NCBI GenBank assembly: GCA_903934275.1
Contig: CAIZNF010000023.1
Coordinates: 1-5,871 of the forward strand
Direction of reading: 5' to 3'
Origin: an uncultured Nitrosomonadales bacterium
GTDB taxonomy: Bacteria; Pseudomonadota; Gammaproteobacteria; Burkholderiales; Gallionellaceae
Length of the DNA stretch: 5,871 nt
The notes under the pieces were generated by a model that worked only from the letters and a program-made list of their open reading frames with translations, was not told where the DNA came from and did no database searches. Positions 1-5,651 of this stretch are shown piece by piece; position 1 is the first letter of the stretch; each line of letters opens with the position of its first letter. Position numbers and translations under genes: made by a program.

Positions 1-958
1 ATTTCTGCCAGCGCCTGTCTATCCAGACCATCGGCACAAGATAAGCAATGCCCCAAACCAGTAACAAGCCGCTTTGCGCGGTGTTATCCATGCCCATTCC
101 CCACAAGGCCGATGCCCCCGCCAGCAGCATCAGTGCATACTCGGCGAGCGCGGTGTTGCGATGCCCCCAGCCCATTTGTACCAGGCGCTGGTAATAATGG
201 CTGCGATGCGCCTGCGAAAGTTTTTCGCCGCGCCGCGCGCGCCTAAGCAATGTGATGGTCGCGTCTGCCACAAACGGAGAAAAAACCAGCAGCGGAAACC
301 AGAACGGCCAATACGCCGTTTGCCAACCCCATACACCGAATGCAGCAGCCAAGAATCCCAGCGGGATAGAACCTGCGTCACCCATAAATATTCTGGCGGG
401 GTGAAAATTAAAAAACAAAAAACCCAGTGCCGCCGCCGCAACTACAAAATTCAGCAACGCAAACGCATCATTTCCGCCCATCCATGCGCCAGCCCCATAA
501 CAGCTAAAACCGAACAACGCCATACCGCCCGCCAATCCATCCGAACCATCCATAAAATTATACAAATTGGTCATCCATACGACGAATAACAGCACCGGAA
601 TAAACCAGAGCAAAGGCACGCCCGCACCCGATACGGTGATCAGCGCGGCAATAAAATGTCCGATCAACCGTATCTTTGGCAACAGATTGCGCATATCGTC
701 CAGCAGTGACAGCACGAATAAACCCAGCACAGGCAACACGATCCACCACAACCAGAATTGCAACAGCAACCAGCCGGATAGCATGCCTGCCATCAATGCG
801 ATACCGCCAGTGCGTGGAACGGGTTTGTCGTGCAACGAGCGTTCGTTGGGAATGTCATGAACGATGCTGCCGATCCTGCCCGTCGTCAGAACGAACGCCA
901 GCACCAGCGTTGTCAGCAAGCTAACCAGCGGGGCGTAATGGGCCATGCCACTTACCAT
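1..958 (-). CDS. Undecaprenyl-phosphate sugar-1-phosphate transferase, glycosyltransferase family 4 (WecA/WbpL-like), 3' end outside window
   Basis: Integral inner-membrane enzyme predicted to transfer a sugar-1-phosphate from a UDP-sugar to undecaprenyl phosphate, the first step of O-antigen or other surface-glycan assembly. The reading frame stays open from 958 to base 1 (319 codons and one base), so only a short C-terminal piece is missing if it has the usual family length of about 340. Visible family motifs, counted from the ATG at 958: NERSLHDKPVPRTGG (38-52), LLDDMRN with the Asp pair at 87-88, NLYNFMDGSDGLAGG (131-145, Mg/substrate loop), IFMGDAGS (190-197) and a cytoplasmic HRSHYYQRL (251-259). 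The HRSH form is more like WbpL/TagO-type enzymes than MraY. Many hydrophobic helices separate the motifs. The start is uncertain: in-frame ATGs lie at 976, 958 and 946 and none has a good ribosome-binding site. It is divergent from waaC. The sugar substrate cannot be told from sequence. Confidence 0.9.
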   Translation of the reverse strand, partial: MVSGMAHYAPLVSLLTTLVLAFVLTTGRIGSIVHDIPNERSLHDKPVPRTGGIALMAGMLSGWLLLQFWLWWIVLPVLGLFVLSLLDDMRNLLPKIRLIGHFIAALITVSGAGVPLLWFIPVLLFVVWMTNLYNFMDGSDGLAGGMALFGFSCYGAGAWMGGNDAFALLNFVVAAAALGFLFFNFHPARIFMGDAGSIPLGFLAAAFGVWGWQTAYWPFWFPLLVFSPFVADATITLLRRARRGEKLSQAHRSHYYQRLVQMGWGHRNTALAEYALMLLAGASALWGMGMDNTAQSGLLLVWGIAYLVPMVWIDRRWQK

Positions 959-996
959 CAAATTTAGTTGGCGCATTTTAGCACTACGTCGAGCCA

Positions 997-1025
997 CTTC
1001 CTAAAGTTGCGCATCATCCTATAAG
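997..1025 (+). promoter_or_regulatory. Weak candidate promoter for waaC-waaA in the divergent gap
   Basis: The gap between the divergent GT4 gene and waaC holds TATAAG at 1020-1025, a 5/6 match to the -10 consensus. Only a poor -35 (CTTCCT, 997-1002) sits 17 nt upstream. Transcription from it would begin near 1032, giving a leader of about 30 nt before the waaC ATG. No convincing promoter was found for the minus-strand gene. This is a pattern match only. Confidence 0.25.
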
Positions 1026-1064
1026 ATACGCTTCTATTTCTCTCGACAGCCTGGCACTTCATTT

Positions 1065-2054
1065 ATGGCGCACCCTTTCGCCGATCCCAGCACACCACAC
1101 ATCCTGCTGATCAAAATTTCGTCGCTGGGCGACGTGCTGCACAACCTGCCGGTGGCCAGCGATATTGCACGCCATTATCCGGGTGCTCAAATCGACTGGG
1201 TGGTGGAAGAGAGTTTTGTCGCGCTGCCCAAGCTGCATCCGGCGGTACGCAATGTTATTCCGGTTGCCATGCGGCGCTGGCGCGGCAAGCTGTTAAGCAC
1301 CGCTGTTTGGCGCGAGATCGCGGCGTTCCGCAGCACGCTGACCGCGCAACACTACGACATTGCAATTGACACGCAAGGCTTGCTCAAGAGCGCCTTGCTG
1401 ATGCGCGGCACACGCGGACTGCGCTGCGGTTTTAACCGGCACAGCGCGCGCGAGCCGCTTGCGGCCAGCCTGTATCAGCGGACTTTTCCGGTCACAACAG
1501 GGCAGCATGCCGTCGAACGCAATCGCCAACTGGCGGCGCAAGCGCTCGGCTATAGGCTGGAAAGCTCTGCAAATTATGGCATTCTGCCGCCTGAAAGCAC
1601 CCGCCCCGCATGGCTTGCGGAAGGGCAATATATGGTGCTGCTGCACGCCACCAGCCGCGCCGACAAGCTATGGGATGAAGCCAACTGGATCACGCTGGGG
1701 CATTCTTTGTACGAGAAAAATATTCGCTGCATCCTGCCGTGGGGCAGCGCAGCGGAACAAGCGCGCAGCCTGCGCCTCGCCGATGTCATTCCCGATGCCA
1801 TCGTTCCTCCGCGCCTGAACCTGAATGAAGCAGCTGCCCTGCTCGGTGGCGCGCAAGCGGTGATCGGTGTGGACACCGGTCTCTCCCATCTTGCGGTCGC
1901 ACTGAATATACCCACCATCGGCATTTATACAGCGACTAACCCAGTTCTGACCGGGTTGTATGCATGTACAAATATCGTCAACCTTGGCGGTATCGGTCAT
2001 GCGCCGGATGCCGCAACCGTGCTTGATGCGCTGCGACAGGTGGCCGCATGTTAG
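1065..2054 (+). CDS. waaC: Lipopolysaccharide heptosyltransferase I (WaaC/RfaC)
   Basis: Adds the first L-glycero-D-manno-heptose from ADP-heptose to Kdo of the lipid A-Kdo2 acceptor, on the cytoplasmic face of the inner membrane. The protein is 329 residues, the normal size for family GT9. Motifs seen: ILLIKISSLGDVLHNLP (13-29), whose Asp23 lines up with the catalytic-base candidate Asp13 of E. coli WaaC; DIAIDTQGLLKSALL (98-112); LLHATSRADKLW (192-203), whose Lys201 matches the Lys of the DDKxW motif; PWGSAAEQ (225-232); and the nucleotide-sugar site GVDTGLSHLAVAL (268-280). The DTQG and DTGLSHL signatures favour WaaC over WaaF. The ATG at 1065 is the only usual start codon before the core fold, and it gives about ten more N-terminal residues than E. 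coli WaaC. The Shine-Dalgarno signal is weak. The last 7 nt overlap waaA. Confidence 0.95.
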   Translation: MAHPFADPSTPHILLIKISSLGDVLHNLPVASDIARHYPGAQIDWVVEESFVALPKLHPAVRNVIPVAMRRWRGKLLSTAVWREIAAFRSTLTAQHYDIAIDTQGLLKSALLMRGTRGLRCGFNRHSAREPLAASLYQRTFPVTTGQHAVERNRQLAAQALGYRLESSANYGILPPESTRPAWLAEGQYMVLLHATSRADKLWDEANWITLGHSLYEKNIRCILPWGSAAEQARSLRLADVIPDAIVPPRLNLNEAAALLGGAQAVIGVDTGLSHLAVALNIPTIGIYTATNPVLTGLYACTNIVNLGGIGHAPDAATVLDALRQVAAC

Positions 2055-3358
2055 GTGCAAGATTTTTCTACGCGCTAGCACTGTGGCTGTTGTTGCCCTA
2101 CATTTTTTTACGCCTGCTGTGGCGCGCGCACAAACAACCGGAGTATTTGCGCCACTTAGGCGAGCGTTTCGGCTTTTATTCCACACCGAGCGACAAGCCG
2201 ATCATCTGGCTGCACACCGTATCGGTAGGCGAGACCCGCGCCGCGCAAAGCCTCATCGCCCGGCTGCGCAAAACTTATCCCCAGCATCAAATCCTGCTCA
2301 CCCACACCACGCCAACCGGGCGCGCCACTGGCGAGCAACTGTATGGCGATGGCGTGCTGCGCGTATATCTGCCCTATGATTACCCGTTTGCGGTGAACAA
2401 ATTTTTGCGCCACTTCCAGCCGCGAATCGGCATCCTGATGGAAACAGAAATCTGGTTCAACCTGATCCATGCCTGCCGCAAAACCGGTACGCCGTTGCTG
2501 TTGCTAAACGCGCGCATGTCGGAAAAATCGGCGCGCAATTATGCGCGGTTTGCGCGGCTGACCCGCGATGCACTGGGCGAACTTGCGGCTGTCGCCGCGC
2601 AAACTACCGATGATGCCGCGCGACTGACCAGCCTTGGTGCGCGTAATGTTCACGTGACAGGCAATCTAAAATTTGACATTGAGCCGCCGCCTGCCTTGCT
2701 ACAAATGGGTAGACAACTGCGCGAACAACTCGGCATCGGGCGCAAGGTATTTCTAGCTGCCAGCACCCGCGAAGGGGAGGAGGCGCTGCTGCTGGAGGCA
2801 TTAAATAACATCAACATTCCAGAATTGCTATTGGTCCTAGTGCCACGCCACCCGCAACGCTTCGGCGAAGTTGCGCGGTTACTCGAGCAGCGCGGCATCG
2901 CATTTATGCGCAAGAGTGAAATGGGGCAATCAGGCAAAGTGCAAAACCGCGCGGTTCTACCGGAAATTCAGGCGGTGCTGGGCGACAGCATGGGCGAAAT
3001 GTTCGCCTATTACGCCGCCGCAGACATCGCCTTCATCGGCGGAAGCCTGCTGCCTTATGGCGGGCAGAATTTAATCGAAGCCTGCGCTGCCGGTACGCCG
3101 GTGCTGGTCGGCCCGCACACCCATAATTTCGCCGAAGCTACCCGGCTGGCGGCCAGCGCAGGAGCCGCAATACAGGTGCGGGATGCCGGGGAGTTGATAA
3201 TAAATTTGCAACAACTGCTGGACAACCCGGACACGCTGCCCGAAATGCGCCGTCAGTGTGCCGGTTTCGTAAAAAACAATCGCGGCGCAACAGATAAGTC
3301 GTTGCGGATTATTATGCTGTTTGCAGATACCGAAAAAAATATTTTTCACGGATCATAA
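2048..3358 (+). CDS. waaA: 3-deoxy-D-manno-octulosonic acid (Kdo) transferase WaaA/KdtA
   Basis: Transfers Kdo from CMP-Kdo to lipid IVA, the essential first step of LPS inner-core assembly, while anchored to the inner membrane. The 436-residue length is close to the E. coli enzyme. A single N-terminal hydrophobic segment (about 5-25) is the membrane anchor. Then come the GT30 acceptor-side motif WLHTVSVGET (54-63), with Glu62 as the expected catalytic base; THTTPTGRATG (85-95); VYLPYDYP (106-113); METEIWFNLI (131-140); NARMSEKSARNYARF (154-168); VTGNLKFDI (203-211); and the donor-side block GGSLLPYGGQNLIEACAAGTP (331-351) followed by VGPHTHNF (354-361). The start at 2048 overlaps the waaC stop and is preceded by AGGTGG at 2038-2043, which supports translational coupling. 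Kdo transfer precedes heptose addition, so the pair makes two successive steps. Whether it is mono- or bifunctional cannot be decided here. Confidence 0.97.
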   Translation: MLGARFFYALALWLLLPYIFLRLLWRAHKQPEYLRHLGERFGFYSTPSDKPIIWLHTVSVGETRAAQSLIARLRKTYPQHQILLTHTTPTGRATGEQLYGDGVLRVYLPYDYPFAVNKFLRHFQPRIGILMETEIWFNLIHACRKTGTPLLLLNARMSEKSARNYARFARLTRDALGELAAVAAQTTDDAARLTSLGARNVHVTGNLKFDIEPPPALLQMGRQLREQLGIGRKVFLAASTREGEEALLLEALNNINIPELLLVLVPRHPQRFGEVARLLEQRGIAFMRKSEMGQSGKVQNRAVLPEIQAVLGDSMGEMFAYYAAADIAFIGGSLLPYGGQNLIEACAAGTPVLVGPHTHNFAEATRLAASAGAAIQVRDAGELIINLQQLLDNPDTLPEMRRQCAGFVKNNRGATDKSLRIIMLFADTEKNIFHGS

Positions 3359-3383
3359 TGGACGTGTTTTAAAATGCAGTTCT

Positions 3384-3397
3384 TGTGGTTGTCCACA
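3384..3397. repeat. Inverted repeat over the -35 element of the fitAB promoter
   Basis: TGTGG-TTGT-CCACA is a perfect 5-bp inverted repeat with a 4-nt spacer that covers the candidate -35 TTGTCC at 3389-3394. Ribbon-helix-helix antitoxins of this family usually repress their own promoter by binding short palindromes, so this is a reasonable half of an operator. It could also be a chance palindrome or a weak hairpin after waaA. Confidence 0.45.
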
Positions 3398-3417
3398 TTT
3401 CAGCTTGGGCATACAAT
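3389..3417 (+). promoter_or_regulatory. Candidate sigma-70 promoter of the fitAB toxin-antitoxin operon
   Basis: TTGTCC (3389-3394, 4/6 to the -35 consensus) and TACAAT (3412-3417, 5/6 to the -10 consensus) are separated by exactly 17 nt. They lie about 30 bases upstream of the antitoxin GTG and downstream of the waaA stop at 3358. The predicted transcript starts near 3424. The position gives the toxin-antitoxin pair its own promoter independent of the LPS genes. Both elements lie inside or across inverted repeats. Confidence 0.55.
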
Positions 3418-3420
3418 GCC
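3408..3420. repeat. Inverted repeat over the -10 element of the fitAB promoter
   Basis: GGCAT-ACA-ATGCC is a perfect 5-bp inverted repeat with a 3-nt spacer, overlapping the candidate -10 TACAAT (3412-3417). With a small bulge the arms extend to GCT (3403-3405) and AGC (3421-3423). Bound antitoxin here would block RNA polymerase directly. Its centre is about 23-24 bp from the centre of the repeat over the -35, roughly two helical turns, which would put both sites on a similar face of the DNA. Confidence 0.5.
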
Positions 3421-3438
3421 AGCGTGTGATAACAGACT

Positions 3439-3444
3439 AGGGGA
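3439..3444 (+). promoter_or_regulatory. Ribosome-binding site that fixes the GTG start of the antitoxin
   Basis: AGGGGA sits 5 nt upstream of the GTG at 3450. It is the strongest Shine-Dalgarno match in the window and decides the non-ATG start. The toxin that follows has no comparable site, which would favour antitoxin production over toxin. Confidence 0.7.
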
Positions 3445-3449
3445 ATAAA

Positions 3450-3680
3450 GTGGCTAACCTGAGCATTCGAGAGTTGGACGACGACACCATCACGCGCCTG
3501 CGCATCCGTGCTGCCCATCACCGAGTTTCGATGGAAGAAGAGGCCAGTCGCATTCTTCGTCAAGCGGTCACCATTCCAAAACGGTTGGGCGACCTTTCCG
3601 TGCAGTTCTTTGGCACCAAGTCCGGCGTTGAATTAGAACTCCCCCAACACGCGCCACACGAACCTCAGAGTTTCGTCTGA
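3450..3680 (+). CDS. FitA/VapB-type ribbon-helix-helix antitoxin
   Basis: A 76-residue protein predicted to bind and neutralise the PIN-domain toxin encoded next, and as a complex to repress its own promoter. The N-terminus has ribbon-helix-helix form: a strand NLSIREL (3-9), a first helix around 11-24 and a second helix around 27-40 (SMEEEASRILRQAV). The tail LGDLSVQFFGTKSGVELELPQ (46-66) and the following PHEPQSF resemble the toxin-wrapping tail of Neisseria FitA, which ends in a comparable GVELE segment. Translation starts at GTG with a strong ribosome-binding site. The stop TGA overlaps the toxin ATG by one base (TGATG), a typical toxin-antitoxin arrangement. The family call is based on sequence resemblance and context. 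The exact name (FitA, VapB, Phd-like) is a matter of convention. Confidence 0.85.
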   Translation: MANLSIRELDDDTITRLRIRAAHHRVSMEEEASRILRQAVTIPKRLGDLSVQFFGTKSGVELELPQHAPHEPQSFV

Positions 3681-4096
3681 TGATCGTCGTTGATACCAAT
3701 GTAATTTCTGAAGTCATGCGCCCACAGCCTTCTGCGTCGGTACTGAACTGGTTAAATTCCCAAGATGGCAACCAACTATTCATCACCACCGTGACACTGG
3801 CAGAAATTGGCTATGGCCTGCGTATCCTACCTGAAGGCCAACGTCGCTGGCTATTGCATAACCGTTTCGAGCAATTTATCGCGCAAGCGTTTGAGGAACG
3901 GGTGCTTGATTTCTCCGTATCCGCCGCCCGCGCCTATGCCGAACTCATGGGACATCGCAAGGAAATTGGCCGCCCCATGAACCTGCCAGACGGGCAAATT
4001 GCGAGTATTGCCCTCGCCCACGGGTTTGCCGTTGCCACCCGAAACATCAAAGACTTCGAGGATTGCGGGCTTGAGCTGATCAATCCGTTTGAATAA
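3680..4096 (+). CDS. FitB/VapC-type PIN-domain ribonuclease toxin
   Basis: A 138-residue PIN-domain protein predicted to be a Mg2+-dependent endoribonuclease acting in the cytoplasm and held inactive by the preceding antitoxin. It begins MIVVDTNVISEVMRPQP, almost the same as Neisseria FitB (MILLDTNVISEPLRPQP). The expected acidic metal ligands are in place: Asp5, Glu42 in TLAEIGYGL, Asp104 in LPDGQIASIA and Asp125 in ATRNIKDF, plus Asn7. It ends with NPFE, as FitB ends in NPW. All catalytic residues are intact and there is no frameshift, so the toxin looks active. It has no good ribosome-binding site of its own, so translation probably depends on coupling through the TGATG overlap. The RNA target is unknown; other VapC toxins cut tRNA or rRNA. 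Confidence 0.92.
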   Translation: MIVVDTNVISEVMRPQPSASVLNWLNSQDGNQLFITTVTLAEIGYGLRILPEGQRRWLLHNRFEQFIAQAFEERVLDFSVSAARAYAELMGHRKEIGRPMNLPDGQIASIALAHGFAVATRNIKDFEDCGLELINPFE

Positions 4097-4112
4097 TACG
4101 GCAGGAAACGCA

Positions 4113-4133
4113 AGTTGCCGAGTTCTGGCAACT
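4113..4133 (+). terminator. Hairpin downstream of the toxin gene, possible weak terminator
   Basis: AGTTGCC (4113-4119) and GGCAACT (4127-4133) form a perfect 7-bp stem with a 7-nt loop, 16 nt after the toxin stop. No run of T follows, so it is not a standard intrinsic terminator. It may instead protect the 3' end of the mRNA or act as a DNA site. Confidence 0.35.
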
Positions 4134-4147
4134 AATCAAGACTATTT

Positions 4148-4207
4148 AAAAGTAACTTACAGGTAATTTTGGTATATTGCTCCTCTGGTTTTTATGCAGT
4201 TACTTTT
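4148..4207. repeat. Long-range inverted repeat AAAAGTAACT / AGTTACTTTT upstream of the HD-GYP gene
   Basis: AAAAGTAACT (4148-4157) and AGTTACTTTT (4198-4207) are perfect 10-bp inverted copies separated by 40 nt. After two mismatched bases they match again for 3 bp (TAT 4143-4145, ATA 4210-4212). The right arm runs into a T tract. The spacer holds a candidate extended -10 promoter. The arms could be paired regulator sites flanking the promoter, or a loose RNA stem if transcription enters from upstream. The region is clearly more AT-rich than the flanking genes, which raises the chance of coincidence. Confidence 0.4.
4170..4178 (+). promoter_or_regulatory. Candidate extended -10 promoter of the HD-GYP gene
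   Basis: TGGTATATT contains a TGn extension directly before TATATT (4173-4178, 5/6 to consensus). No good -35 lies 15-19 nt upstream, which fits an extended -10 promoter. Transcription would start near 4185, giving a leader of about 75 nt to the ATG at 4260. Confidence 0.4.
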
Positions 4208-4259
4208 TTATACATTTATTAATGAAAAACCCAATATTACTCGACTCTGAAAACTTCAC

Positions 4260-5507
4260 ATGCTAGTACGTATCCACGTCAAGCAACTGCGTTTAGGTAT
4301 GTTCGTGCATGAGCTTTGCGGCTCGTGGATGGATCACCCGTTTATGCGCGGGGCTTTTTTGCTGGATGACCCCAAAGATTTAAAAACCTTGCTGGCTACC
4401 AGCATCAAGGAAGTCTGGATAGATACCGCCAAAGGTATTGGCATCGCTACTGAAAACGATGATAACGAGGGAGAAACGGTAGAGGAGGTTGCGGCAGAAG
4501 TTGAAGCCACGCTTGCACGGGCTGACAAAGTTACCCCAGTGGTGGAACGCGTCAATATTGCGCAAGAGGCCGTGCGCGCCGTCAAGATTTGCGCCAAGTC
4601 CAAACAAGCCGTCAGCTCAATGTTTCAAGAAGCACGCATGGGCAAGGCGCTGGATGCCAAAGACGCGTTGCCTATCGTCGAAGAAATCTCCACATCGGTG
4701 ATGCGCAACCCCGGCGCGCTGATCAGCTTGGCGCGCCTGAAAGACAAAGATGATTACACCTATATGCACTCGGTGGCGGTATGCGCCTTGATGGTTTCCC
4801 TGTCGCGGCAACTGGGTCTGGATGAGGAGCAAACTCGCTTGGCTGGCTTAGCTGGCTTGTTGCACGATGTGGGTAAAATGATGATCCCGCTGGGAATCCT
4901 CAATAAACCCGGCAAGTTGACCGACCCAGAATTCAATACGGTGAGAGACCATCCCAGCCAAGGGCACAAAATGCTGCTGGAGGGAAAGGGAATCAGTGAG
5001 ATCGCGCTCGATGTATGTTTGCATCATCACGAAAAAATGGACGGTAGCGGCTATCCCGAAAAACTCACATGTGAACAAATCAGCCTGTATGCCAAAATGG
5101 GCGCAGTGTGCGATGTGTATGATGCGATTACCTCCAACCGCCCATACAAAAATGGTTGGGAACCTGCCGAATCACTAAGGAAAATGGCTGAATGGAGCAG
5201 CGGCCATTTCGATACACGCATTTTTCAGGCCTTCGTCAAAAGTATTGGCATCTACCCGATCGGTTCGCTGGTCAAACTGGAGTCCAACCGCTTGGGTGTA
5301 ATCATAGAGCAAACCGGGAAATCGCTGCTCACTCCCATGGTGAAAGTATTTTTCTCCATCAAATCGAATACACGGATTCCCCATGAAATATTGGACTTAT
5401 CGAAACCCGCCTGTAAAGACAAAATTATCTCGCACGAAGACCCCGTAAAATGGGGTATCGGCGACATTCAGGAATTGTGGAGCGACATGCCTGTCACACC
5501 CTGGTGA
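4260..5507 (+). CDS. Cyclic-di-GMP phosphodiesterase, DUF3391 plus HD-GYP domains
   Basis: A 415-residue soluble protein predicted to hydrolyse the second messenger c-di-GMP to pGpG or GMP, lowering its level and so affecting motility, biofilm and surface polysaccharide. Residues 1-60 match the DUF3391 domain (VKQLRLGMFVHELCGSWMDHPF, then IKEVWIDTAKG at 49-59). An acidic, probably flexible linker covers about 63-90, and a helical stretch about 95-145. The HD-GYP domain spans about 155-330: His170, LHDVGKMMIP with His202-Asp203 and Lys206, His231 in RDHPSQGH, HHHEKMDGSGYP (255-266, the GYP signature) and CDVYDAITSNRPYK (284-297). Metal and substrate motifs are all intact, so an active enzyme is expected. 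There is no transmembrane segment or receiver domain; the DUF3391 part is the likely input or partner domain. The start is supported by exact alignment with the next paralog. The Shine-Dalgarno signal is weak. Confidence 0.95.
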   Translation: MLVRIHVKQLRLGMFVHELCGSWMDHPFMRGAFLLDDPKDLKTLLATSIKEVWIDTAKGIGIATENDDNEGETVEEVAAEVEATLARADKVTPVVERVNIAQEAVRAVKICAKSKQAVSSMFQEARMGKALDAKDALPIVEEISTSVMRNPGALISLARLKDKDDYTYMHSVAVCALMVSLSRQLGLDEEQTRLAGLAGLLHDVGKMMIPLGILNKPGKLTDPEFNTVRDHPSQGHKMLLEGKGISEIALDVCLHHHEKMDGSGYPEKLTCEQISLYAKMGAVCDVYDAITSNRPYKNGWEPAESLRKMAEWSSGHFDTRIFQAFVKSIGIYPIGSLVKLESNRLGVIIEQTGKSLLTPMVKVFFSIKSNTRIPHEILDLSKPACKDKIISHEDPVKWGIGDIQELWSDMPVTPW

Positions 5508-5540
5508 TTCAAATCTGCAATAAAAACAGGAATAACGAGA

Positions 5541-5586
5541 GCACGTTCCACGCACCGAAGTTGATGAAGCGTAAACGCACCCTACA
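5541..5586. repeat. Possible fragment of a dispersed palindromic repeat between the HD-GYP paralogs
   Basis: The 144-nt gap between the two paralogs contains two direct copies of ACGCACC (5550-5556 and 5575-5581). The second is part of GCGTAAACGCACCCTACA (5569-5586), which includes the small palindrome GCGT-AA-ACGC. On the other strand this reads TGTAGGGTGCGTTTACGC, a wording I recognise from repetitive intergenic elements common in proteobacterial genomes (GTAGGGTGCGT...ACGCACC). No perfect terminal repeats or target duplication were seen. The recognition is from memory and needs a genome search. Confidence 0.35.
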
Positions 5587-5651
5587 GAGCATCGTTTAGT
5601 GCCGTTAATTTTTGGGCTAGAAACCACCATCCCACCAGTAATTGGCTATTC

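Noticed and set aside
130..441. Minus-strand open frame of 103 codons within the GT4 gene
   Set aside because: It is in a different minus-strand frame from the true gene, which remains open from 958 to 1. The translation resembles no protein family.
74..589. Long plus-strand open frame of 171 codons opposite the GT4 gene
   Set aside because: Low-complexity, Arg/Gln/His-rich translation with no fold signature. The minus-strand frame over the same bases is a clear membrane enzyme with all family motifs.
1668..2186. Minus-strand open frame of 172 codons
   Set aside because: It is antisense to the conserved ends of waaC and the start of waaA, with a Cys/Arg-rich translation and no supporting start signal.
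3384..3400. TGTGG-TTGT-CCACA-TTT as a terminator for waaA
   Set aside because: The stem is only 5 bp and only three T follow. Its exact overlap with a -35 element makes an operator reading more likely, though not proven.
4171..4180. GG...GC pattern as a sigma-54 promoter for the HD-GYP gene
   Set aside because: GG (4171-4172) and GC (4179-4180) are only 6 nt apart; sigma-54 promoters need about 10 nt between them.
5497..5506. CACC-CT-GGTG hairpin at the end of the first HD-GYP gene as a terminator
   Set aside because: It has a 4-bp stem with a 2-nt loop inside the coding end and no T tract; too weak to be meaningful.
5595..5623. TTTAGT - 17 nt - TAGAAA as a promoter for the second HD-GYP gene
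   Set aside because: The matches to consensus are only 3/6 and 4/6, no better than expected by chance in this AT-rich gap.
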